This document shows, in pieces, positions 1 to 5,255 of a stretch of DNA of 6,544 nucleotides. This DNA is from Rhodospirillum sp. UBA1311 (GTDB taxonomy: Bacteria > Pseudomonadota > Alphaproteobacteria > Rhodospirillales > Rhodospirillaceae): positions 1 through 6,544 of the forward strand of contig DBTR01000005.1 of the NCBI GenBank assembly GCA_002307145.1. The letters run 5' to 3'. The notes below the pieces were generated by a model. It ran no database searches and was not told where the DNA came from. It saw only the letters and a list, made by a program, of their open reading frames with translations. Position numbers and translations under genes: made by a program. How positions within the stretch are numbered: position 1 is the stretch's first letter; the number at the start of each line of letters is the position of its first letter.

Positions 1-495
<495 letters not shown>

Positions 496-524
496 TCCGG
501 CACGGAGCCTGTGCCTGGAGGTTT

Positions 525-551
525 GGGGCGAGGCCTTATGGGCCCCGCCCC
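525..551 (+). terminator. Hairpin in the dnaK-dnaJ spacer, possible partial terminator or mRNA stabiliser
   Basis: GGGGCGAGGCC (525-535) pairs with GGCCCCGCCCC (541-551) around a five-base loop: ten G-C pairs and one A-C mismatch. No T-run follows (the next bases are AGTTCTAGG), so it is not a classic intrinsic terminator. Inference: it may attenuate read-through or protect the 3' end of the dnaK message, so that more DnaK than DnaJ is made. A weaker five-pair stem (GGCAC 499-503 with GTGCC 511-515) lies just upstream. Confidence 0.4.
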
Positions 552-602
552 AGTTCTAGGCGAAGGTATCGGTGGACGTTGAAGATACGGCGGGGCCCTG
601 AA

Positions 603-622
603 GCCTCTTCCGCCGAAGGGGC
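603..622 (+). promoter_or_regulatory. Hairpin in the dnaJ leader, close to the ribosome binding site
   Basis: GCCTCTTC (603-610) pairs with GAAGGGGC (615-622) around the tetraloop CGCC. In RNA this gives eight pairs, one of them G-U. It ends 12 bases before the dnaJ Shine-Dalgarno (635-638). Inference: it could influence dnaJ translation or mark a processing site in a dnaKJ transcript. I see no convincing separate promoter in the spacer. Confidence 0.3.
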
Positions 623-634
623 GGGTTCCGATGC

Positions 635-647
635 GAGGTGGCGGTTG
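635..647 (+). promoter_or_regulatory. Shine-Dalgarno and TTG start of dnaJ
   Basis: GAGG at 635-638 is followed, six bases later, by TTG at 645-647. The codons after this TTG encode STKRDYYEVLGV, the normal N-terminus of a DnaJ protein. No ATG or GTG in this frame lies near the conserved start. This spacing and the homology decide the start over the more distant TTG at 579, which would add 22 residues unlike any J-domain. Confidence 0.75.
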
Positions 648-1787
648 AGCACGAAACGCGATTACTACGAGGTTCTGGGTGTGGCCCGCACCGCCTCGGC
701 GGACGAGTTGAAGAAGGTCTATCGCAAACTGGCGATGCAGTATCACCCGGACCGCAATCCGGGCGACCAGGAGGCGGAACACGCCTTCAAGGAACTCAAC
801 GAAGCCTACGAAATCCTCAAGGACGACAACAAGCGGGCGGCCTACGACCGCTACGGCCATCGCGCGTTCAGCCAGGGTGGGCCGAACCCGGGCGCGGGCG
901 GCGGCTTCGACTTCGAGTTCGCTTCGGGCTTTTCCGACATCTTCGACGAAATGTTCGGCGAGTTCATGGGCGGGCGACGCGCTGCCCAGGGCGCGATGCG
1001 CGGCGCGGACCTGCGCTACAACATGCAGATCAGCCTCGAAGAGGCGTTCGCCGGGCTCAAGACCACGATCGAGGTGCCGACCTCGGTCTCCTGCGAGACC
1101 TGCCACGGCACCGGCGGCAAGGACGGTTCCGAGCCGGTCACCTGCACCACCTGCCGCGGCGCGGGCAAGGTCCGCGCCCAGCAAGGCTTCTTCACCATCG
1201 AACGCGCCTGCCCCACCTGCCACGGCCAGGGCCGGGTGATCAAGGACCCCTGCCCGGCCTGCGCCGGCGCGGGCCGCGTCCAGCGTGCCAAGACCCTCCA
1301 GGTCGCGATCCCGGCGGGCGTCGAGGAAGATACTCGCATCCGCCTCTCGGGCGAGGGCGAGGCCGGATTGCGCGGCGCGCCGCCCGGCGATCTCTACATC
1401 TTCCTCTCGATCAAGCCGCACCGGATCTTCCAGCGCGAAGGCGCGGACATCTACTGCACCGTGCCGATCCCGATGACCACCGCCGCGCTCGGCGGCACCG
1501 TCGAGGTGCCGGTGATCGACGGCAGCCGCGCCGCGATCGAAATCCCGCGCGGCACCCAGACCGGCGCGCAGTTCCGCCAGAAGGGCAAGGGCATGAGCGT
1601 GCTCAGGAGCCCGGCGCGCGGCGACATGTTCGTCCGCACCGTGGTGGAAACCCCGGTGAACATCTCGAAACGCCAGGAAGAGTTGCTGCGTGAATTCGCG
1701 GCGGAATCCGGCGAAGACGATCACAGCCCGGAATCCTCCAGCTTCTTCAAGAAGGTGCGGGAGTTCTGGGAAGACCTGACGGAATAA
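645..1787 (+). CDS. dnaJ: Chaperone protein DnaJ (Hsp40, class I)
   Basis: DnaJ is the co-chaperone that delivers unfolded proteins to DnaK and stimulates its ATPase. From the TTG start the protein has 380 residues, the normal class I length. Domains in order: the J-domain (about 5-70) with the HPD tripeptide at 34-36, needed to trigger DnaK; a Gly/Phe-rich linker (about 75-115, e.g. GAGGGFDFEF); a zinc-binding domain with four CxxCxGxG repeats starting at C150, C167, C189 and C203 (all eight cysteines present, binding two zinc ions); and the C-terminal substrate-binding and dimerisation region, with PPGDLYIFLSIKPH visible. The end FFKKVREFWEDLTE also fits the family. dnaK lies upstream and dapB starts 22 bases downstream. 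The TTG start is unusual and may lower translation relative to dnaK. The function is secure; only the exact start is open. Confidence 0.96.
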   Translation: MSTKRDYYEVLGVARTASADELKKVYRKLAMQYHPDRNPGDQEAEHAFKELNEAYEILKDDNKRAAYDRYGHRAFSQGGPNPGAGGGFDFEFASGFSDIFDEMFGEFMGGRRAAQGAMRGADLRYNMQISLEEAFAGLKTTIEVPTSVSCETCHGTGGKDGSEPVTCTTCRGAGKVRAQQGFFTIERACPTCHGQGRVIKDPCPACAGAGRVQRAKTLQVAIPAGVEEDTRIRLSGEGEAGLRGAPPGDLYIFLSIKPHRIFQREGADIYCTVPIPMTTAALGGTVEVPVIDGSRAAIEIPRGTQTGAQFRQKGKGMSVLRSPARGDMFVRTVVETPVNISKRQEELLREFAAESGEDDHSPESSSFFKKVREFWEDLTE

Positions 1788-1809
1788 ATCCAACACGGGG
1801 GACGCTGCA

Positions 1810-2616
1810 ATGAAGATCGGAATCGTCGGGGCCGCGGGCCGTATGGGCCGGATGCTGATCAAGCAGGTCATGGAAACCGAGGGCTGTACTCTCGTCGGCG
1901 GCACCGAGCGCGAAGGCTCGCCGATGCTCGGCCACGACCTCGGCCTGATCGGCGGCGGCCAGCCGATCGGCGTCGTCGCGACCGCCGACGTCAAGGCGGT
2001 GTTCGCCGCCGCGGATGTCGTGATCGACTTCACCGTTCCCGTCGCCACCCGCGCCCACGCCAAACTCGCCGCCCAAACCGGCACCGCGATGGTGATCGGC
2101 ACCACGGGCCTCACGCCCGAGGATCTCGACGAGATCCGCGCCGCGTCGCAAAAGGCCGCGATCGTCCAGTCGTTCAACATGAGCCTCGGCGTCAATCTCC
2201 TCGCCAATCTCGTCGAACGCGCCGCCGCCGCTCTCGGTCCCGACGCCTTCGATATCGAAATCGTCGAAATGCACCACAAGCACAAGATCGACGCCCCCTC
2301 CGGCACCGCCATCCTCTTGGGCGAAGCCGCCGCCAAGGGCCGCGATGTCGATCTCGCCGAAGTCACCCAGAGCGGCCGCCATGGCGAAACCGGCGCACGC
2401 CGTGCCGGCGACATCGGCTTCGCCGCGCTGCGCGGCGGCGACGTCGTCGGTGAACACACCGTGATCCTCGCGGGCGCGGGCGAACGTATCGAACTCACCC
2501 ACCGCGCCACCCAGCGCGCCATCTTCGCCGCCGGCGGCGTCCGCGCCGCCACCTGGCTCGAAGGGCGGAAGCCGGGGCTCTACTCGATGAAGGACGTGCT
2601 GGGGTTGGGGGATTAA
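1810..2616 (+). CDS. dapB: 4-hydroxy-tetrahydrodipicolinate reductase
   Basis: This cytosolic enzyme performs the NAD(P)H-dependent second step of the diaminopimelate branch, making tetrahydrodipicolinate for lysine and for peptidoglycan cross-links. The 268-residue product has the normal family length. The N-terminal Rossmann domain carries the nucleotide-binding loop GAAGRMG (7-13), followed by VVIDFTVP (70-77) and IGTTG (96-100). The signature EMHHKHKIDAPSGTA (153-167) holds the proposed catalytic acid H155 and the substrate lysine K159. The C-terminal part returns to the nucleotide domain and ends in the typical GLYSMKDVLGL. A strong GGGGGA (1797-1802) lies seven bases before the ATG. The gene sits 22 bases behind dnaJ, so co-transcription with the chaperones is likely. 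Downstream comes a terminator-like hairpin inside a repeat. A long opposite-strand open frame over this gene is a codon-bias shadow. Confidence 0.97.
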   Translation: MKIGIVGAAGRMGRMLIKQVMETEGCTLVGGTEREGSPMLGHDLGLIGGGQPIGVVATADVKAVFAAADVVIDFTVPVATRAHAKLAAQTGTAMVIGTTGLTPEDLDEIRAASQKAAIVQSFNMSLGVNLLANLVERAAAALGPDAFDIEIVEMHHKHKIDAPSGTAILLGEAAAKGRDVDLAEVTQSGRHGETGARRAGDIGFAALRGGDVVGEHTVILAGAGERIELTHRATQRAIFAAGGVRAATWLEGRKPGLYSMKDVLGLGD

Positions 2617-2619
2617 GGT

Positions 2620-2684
2620 CCGGGCTCTGCCCGGGCCCGCTGGGGCCTAGGGCCCCAGACCCTATTTGTTTTTGCGCGGAGCGC
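2620..2684 (-). repeat. Three-hairpin palindromic repeat, copy 1 (minus orientation)
   Basis: Read on the minus strand, this unit contains, in order, a GCGC-TCC-GCGC stem (2684-2674), an A-rich stretch (2673-2665), the core GGGTCTGGGGCC (2662-2651) with CTA and GGCCCCAG completing an eight-pair palindrome, and a final CCGGGC-AGA-GCCCGG stem (2634-2620). The same order of parts appears in copy 2 at 2717-2790 on the plus strand, so the two form a large inverted repeat around a short centre. It looks like a REP-type dispersed element; family membership is inferred from memory, as only two copies lie in this window. Confidence 0.7.
2640..2673 (+). terminator. Probable intrinsic terminator of dapB, inside repeat copy 1
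   Basis: CTGGGGCC (2640-2647) pairs with GGCCCCAG (2651-2658) around a three-base loop, giving eight perfect pairs. ACCCTA separates it from TTTGTTTTT (2665-2673). The T-rich stretch is six bases further from the stem than in a textbook terminator, so efficiency is uncertain. It starts 23 bases after the dapB stop, where a terminator for dnaK-dnaJ-dapB would be expected. A second stem, CCGGGC-TCT-GCCCGG (2620-2634), lies directly upstream. Confidence 0.55.
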
Positions 2685-2716
2685 GATAAACTCGTCACGC
2701 GGCGTGATGATGGATA

Positions 2717-2790
2717 GCCGCTTCGCGGCGAAAAACCAGTTACGGGGTCTGGGGCCTAAGGCCCCAGTGGGGTCCAGGGGCAAAGCCCCT
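2717..2790 (+). repeat. Three-hairpin palindromic repeat, copy 2 (plus orientation)
   Basis: The unit consists of a GCCGC-TTC-GCGGC stem (2717-2729), AAAAA (2731-2735), the core GGGTCTGGGGCC (2745-2756) with TAA and GGCCCCAG (2760-2767), and an AGGGGC-AAA-GCCCCT stem (2776-2790). It matches copy 1 in inverted orientation: 20 of 23 core bases are identical. The outer stems differ in sequence but still pair. It ends 19 bases before the nth ATG, so it would lie in the 5' leader of any transcript entering nth from upstream. Between the copies (2685-2716) I see no gene and no clear promoter. Confidence 0.7.
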
Positions 2791-2809
2791 GATCTTTCGG
2801 GGGCACACC

Positions 2810-3454
2810 ATGACCACCTCTCTATCCAAGTCCGAAATCCACGACTTTTTCGCTCGGCTGCAGGCGGCGAATCCGGAGCCGAAGGGGGAGTTGGAGCATG
2901 TGAATCCGTACACCTTGCTGGTGGCGGTGGTGCTTTCGGCGCAGGCGACGGACAAGGGCGTGAACAAGGCGACCGGGCCGTTGTTTGCCGAGGTGGATTC
3001 GCCGGAGAAGATGGTGGCCTTGGGCGAGGCGAAGCTGGCCGAGGGGATTCGCACCATCGGGCTCTACAAGACTAAGGCCAGGAACGTCATTACGCTGAGT
3101 CAACGATTGCTCGACGACTTCGGCGGCGAGGTGCCGCGGGATCGCGAGGCGTTGGAATCGTTGCCGGGCGTGGGGCGGAAGACGGCGAACGTGGTATTGA
3201 ACATCGCGTTCGGCGAGCCGACGATCGCGGTGGACACTCATGTTTTCCGCGTCGGCAACCGCACCGGGCTCGCGCCCGGCAAGACCCCGCTCGACGTCGA
3301 GAAAACCCTGGAAGCGGTGATTCCGGAAGAGTTTCTGCAGCACGCGCACCATTGGTTGATCCTGCACGGGCGCTATATCTGCAAGGCGCCGAAGCCGCTG
3401 TGCGCGGCCTGCCCCCTCCCCGACATCTGTCGTTACGATTCCAAAACGGTTTGA
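2810..3454 (+). CDS. nth: Endonuclease III (DNA glycosylase/AP lyase)
   Basis: Endonuclease III removes oxidised pyrimidines from DNA and cuts the resulting abasic site, starting base excision repair. The 214-residue length is normal. The helix-hairpin-helix motif LPGVGRKTANVV (118-129) includes the catalytic lysine K124, and the catalytic aspartate is D142 in VDTHVFRV (counterparts of K120 and D138 in E. coli). The substrate-pocket stretch LLVAVVLSAQATD (36-48) is present. The C-terminus has the iron-sulfur motif C-x6-C-x2-C-x5-C at C191, C198, C201 and C207, a [4Fe-4S] cluster site. GGGGG (2799-2803) lies six bases before the ATG. It is isolated from dapB by the repeat region and converges with the minus-strand lipoprotein gene, stop codons four bases apart. 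The first two thirds favour G-ending codons (TTG, GTG, GCG), the last third C-ending ones. Confidence 0.97.
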   Translation: MTTSLSKSEIHDFFARLQAANPEPKGELEHVNPYTLLVAVVLSAQATDKGVNKATGPLFAEVDSPEKMVALGEAKLAEGIRTIGLYKTKARNVITLSQRLLDDFGGEVPRDREALESLPGVGRKTANVVLNIAFGEPTIAVDTHVFRVGNRTGLAPGKTPLDVEKTLEAVIPEEFLQHAHHWLILHGRYICKAPKPLCAACPLPDICRYDSKTV

Positions 3455-3458
3455 GGCC

Positions 3459-3920
3459 TTACGGCGCGAACCCTGCCTGGTGCGCCTGCCAGACCGCGCC
3501 GAGGCATGCGCCGGGAGCGATCTTCTTGACCTCGCGGCTGCGTTCCTGGACGTAGACGGCGCGGGGTTCGTCGTCGTCGGTATAGAGGAAGACGTCGACG
3601 AAGCAGCGCGGCTGGTCGTATTGCCAGACCTGCGCGGGTGGGTCGTGGCGCACCCGGCTCGGCGGGCCGAGGACGGCGTCGATCTCCGCGCCGGTGAGGC
3701 CGTTGAGCAACGTGCCGTCGGGCATGCCGATTTTGCGCGCGTCGGGAGGGCCGCCGAGGGACAGCAGAGATTGCGGGTGGGCAAGGGCTTCGAGCGCGGC
3801 GGCGAGCGCCGGGTCGATGCGGGGCTTGGTCGGGGGCGGCGGTCCGCCGGCGCAGGCTCCGGCGAGCAAGCCGAGGGCGAGAACCGCAGCGAGACGGAGC
3901 GGGAATCCGGGAGCGGGCAC
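3459..3920 (-). CDS. Predicted small lipoprotein of unknown function
   Basis: I cannot name this 153-residue protein. The N-terminus has a basic residue (R9), a hydrophobic stretch (about 10-22) and LAGAC ending at C23, which reads as a lipoprotein signal peptide with a slightly atypical A-G-A-C box. A Pro-rich, Ala-rich linker follows. The folded part (about 65-145) has LLNGLTGAEIDAVLGPPSRVRHDPPAQVWQY-type sequence: a helix followed by G-x-P and strands, reminiscent of the small BamE/SmpA fold. That resemblance is inference only. C106 and C139 could form a periplasmic disulfide. The start is GTG at 3920, seven bases after the bactofilin stop, with no good Shine-Dalgarno, so it is probably translated by coupling to the bactofilin gene. 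It is the last gene of a three-gene minus-strand cluster and would be exported and anchored in a membrane. Confidence 0.8.
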   Translation of the reverse strand: MPAPGFPLRLAAVLALGLLAGACAGGPPPPTKPRIDPALAAALEALAHPQSLLSLGGPPDARKIGMPDGTLLNGLTGAEIDAVLGPPSRVRHDPPAQVWQYDQPRCFVDVFLYTDDDEPRAVYVQERSREVKKIAPGACLGAVWQAHQAGFAP

Positions 3921-3927
3921 TTCGGGT

Positions 3928-4413
3928 TCAGCCGTTGGCTTCGGCGGCGTTGCTCTGGCCGATCAGTGCGCGCACCGGGTCGGCCTTGCGGGAAAGCAGG
4001 CCGAGCGAGCCCTCGATCACCGCGCCGCGTTCGCTCACCAGGTTGGCGTATTGGATCGTGCCGCGCACGATCCCGCCGGGGTGGACGGTGACGGTATCGG
4101 TGGCGACCAGTTCGCCTTCGAACAGGCCGGAGATTTCGGCGTTGGCGACAGTCGCGGTGCCGGTGAAAGTGCCGCCCTTGGCGACGACGATGCTGCGGGT
4201 TTCGCTCAAATTCGCTTCCACCGAGCCCTCGACGACGAGGCAATCGCACGAGGAAATCGCGCCGTTGAGGCGGATGTCGCGGCCGACCACCAGCTTCTTG
4301 CCCTCGGACCCGAGGTTTTCCATCGGCGACTTGCGCTGCGTGGCAGGGATATCGGGCGCACGGCGCGGGATTTCGGTGCGGAAGGGCATTTGCGGGATGG
4401 CGGGCTTGGACAT
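3928..4413 (-). CDS. Bactofilin family cytoskeletal protein
   Basis: Bactofilins are bacterial cytoskeletal proteins that polymerise without nucleotide into filaments or membrane-attached sheets and help position envelope enzymes or shape the cell. The 161-residue product has a Pro-rich basic N-terminal tail (about 1-38, with PFRTEIPRR), then the bactofilin domain (about 40-138), which shows the short repeating strands of a right-handed beta-helix: LVVGRDIRLNGAI, CLVVEGSVEA, IVVAKGGTFTGTA, GLFEGELVA, TVHPGGIVRGTI. A short Ala-rich tail follows. C56 and C58 sit in a turn of the helix. The ATG at 4413 is preceded by a modest GGA (about eight bases away); the alternative Met31 has no ribosome binding site. 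It lies 28 bases after the EI24-domain gene and seven bases before the lipoprotein gene, so the three are likely one transcript. No M23 peptidase gene, a frequent bactofilin neighbour, is visible. The family is secure, the specific role unknown. Confidence 0.93.
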   Translation of the reverse strand: MSKPAIPQMPFRTEIPRRAPDIPATQRKSPMENLGSEGKKLVVGRDIRLNGAISSCDCLVVEGSVEANLSETRSIVVAKGGTFTGTATVANAEISGLFEGELVATDTVTVHPGGIVRGTIQYANLVSERGAVIEGSLGLLSRKADPVRALIGQSNAAEANG

Positions 4414-4441
4414 CGGCGTTCCAGTCGTGGCTCGGGTTGGA

Positions 4442-5131
4442 TCAGCGCAACGCGACGCGCCCCTCGAAGGATTCGCCGCGCAGGGACTCGAGCATGTGCG
4501 CCATGAAAATCACCGCCACAACCGGCGCGATCACCCCGAGGAAGGGAACCGCCATGCCGGAGGCGAACAGTGCGCCTGCCCCCCAAAGTCGAACGAAATG
4601 TTGCTTGCGAAGGGAGTCGGCTTGTTTGAGCGTCATCCGCCGCACTGCGACCATCTCGAAGTATTCGACCGACACAAGATACCCGTTGATCGCCACGAAA
4701 ACAAAGATATTAATCCCCGGGATGAAGAAGGTTAACAATAGCGTCAACAGGTTGAGTCCGAGGGTCTTGAGTGCGAAGGCGATTGTTCCGCCGATGATTT
4801 CGCCGATCGGCTGTGCACGACCCGGACCACGATCCGGATAGTAGAGTGCCTCGACGCGACGACAGAGGGGTTCGGCGAACAGGCCGATCAGCACCGTCAC
4901 CAGAGCCGGGTAGATCAGACCGCCGCCGACCAGGGCGAGCAGGCCGCCCAAGGCGGCGATCAGCTTGTTGACGCCGTCCCAGCTGGTTTCGGTGAGCAGC
5001 GACAGCCCCCACCACACCAACCCCACGACCGACATATACAAAATCAGCGCCAGCCCGACGCATTGCCAGAGGACGCCACGGGTGCGCCGGTCGGTGAGCT
5101 GCGCGAGGGATTTGACAAATGCCTCGTACAT
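4442..5131 (-). CDS. EI24-domain (CysZ-like) integral membrane protein
   Basis: This 229-residue multi-pass inner-membrane protein resembles the EI24/CysZ family. Hydrophobic segments lie at about 20-46, 57-86, 112-153 (long enough for two passes) and 185-213. The stretch INGYLVSVEYFEMVAVRR (148-165), followed by a basic cytosolic segment, matches the conserved part of this family as I recall it. E. coli CysZ is a sulfate permease, but no cysteine-biosynthesis gene is nearby, so sulfate transport should not be assumed. The ATG at 5131 has GGAGG (complement of 5142-5146) ten bases upstream, a slightly long spacing. It is the first gene of the minus-strand cluster with bactofilin and the lipoprotein, and is divergent from the kinase gene. 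The family call is fairly sure; the substrate or role is unknown. Confidence 0.82.
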   Translation of the reverse strand: MYEAFVKSLAQLTDRRTRGVLWQCVGLALILYMSVVGLVWWGLSLLTETSWDGVNKLIAALGGLLALVGGGLIYPALVTVLIGLFAEPLCRRVEALYYPDRGPGRAQPIGEIIGGTIAFALKTLGLNLLTLLLTFFIPGINIFVFVAINGYLVSVEYFEMVAVRRMTLKQADSLRKQHFVRLWGAGALFASGMAVPFLGVIAPVVAVIFMAHMLESLRGESFEGRVALR

Positions 5132-5159
5132 CGGTACTGAGCCTCCACTTGATAGTCCC

Positions 5160-5181
5160 TTGCGGTGTCACAAAGCCGCAA
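5160..5181. promoter_or_regulatory. Perfect inverted repeat in the divergent promoter region, possible operator
   Basis: TTGCGG (5160-5165) and CCGCAA (5176-5181) are perfect inverted repeats separated by ten bases. They lie 29 bases upstream of the EI24-domain gene start and 11 bases upstream of the kinase -35 box. A dimeric regulator could bind here and act on both genes, but the arms are short and chance is possible. In RNA it could also form a six-pair stem in the EI24 leader. Confidence 0.3.
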
Positions 5182-5192
5182 CTCGGGATCGC

Positions 5193-5220
5193 TTGTGATT
5201 GGCGGACGGCTATGTATACT
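5193..5220 (+). promoter_or_regulatory. Sigma-70 type promoter for the PfkB-family kinase gene
   Basis: TTGTGA (5193-5198, four of six consensus bases) and TATACT (5215-5220, five of six) are separated by 16 bases. The expected transcription start near 5227 would give a leader of roughly 30 bases with TAGGAG (5244-5249) six bases before the ATG at 5256. An AT-rich TATGTATACT stands out in GC-rich DNA. I could not identify an equally good promoter for the opposite-strand EI24 gene in the same 124-base region. Confidence 0.6.
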
Positions 5221-5255
5221 GCCGCCAACCCGAAGACCGGCTTTAGGAGATTGGT

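Noticed and set aside
579..644. A longer dnaJ beginning at TTG 579
   Set aside because: The extra 22 residues do not resemble a J-domain start, a ribosome site is better placed for TTG 645, and 380 residues is the normal family length.
638..1693. A 351-codon open frame overlapping dnaJ in another plus frame
   Set aside because: Its product is Arg/Gly/Pro-rich low-complexity sequence typical of out-of-frame reading of GC-rich DNA, while dnaJ itself has full family motifs.
1747..2502. A 251-codon minus-strand open frame opposite dapB
   Set aside because: It mirrors dapB codon bias, yields Asp/Gly/Ala-rich sequence with no recognisable motif, and dapB is complete on the plus strand.
2666..2690. 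A promoter (TTGTTT with GATAAA) for nth inside repeat copy 1
   Set aside because: The spacing of 13 bases is too short for a sigma-70 promoter and the T-run is better explained as part of a terminator.
2620..2790. A CRISPR array or riboswitch in the dapB-nth spacer
   Set aside because: There are only two units, in inverted rather than direct orientation, with no regular spacers; and no known riboswitch core could be recognised. A REP-like pair fits better.
2704..3075. A plus-strand open frame beginning in the dapB-nth spacer
   Set aside because: It covers repeat copy 2 and then reads nth out of frame; no ribosome site and Gly-rich shadow product.
2822..4249. A 475-codon minus-strand open frame across nth, the lipoprotein and bactofilin genes
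   Set aside because: It spans three genes with solid evidence in other frames, and its product is Arg-rich without domains; a shadow of GC-rich coding bias.
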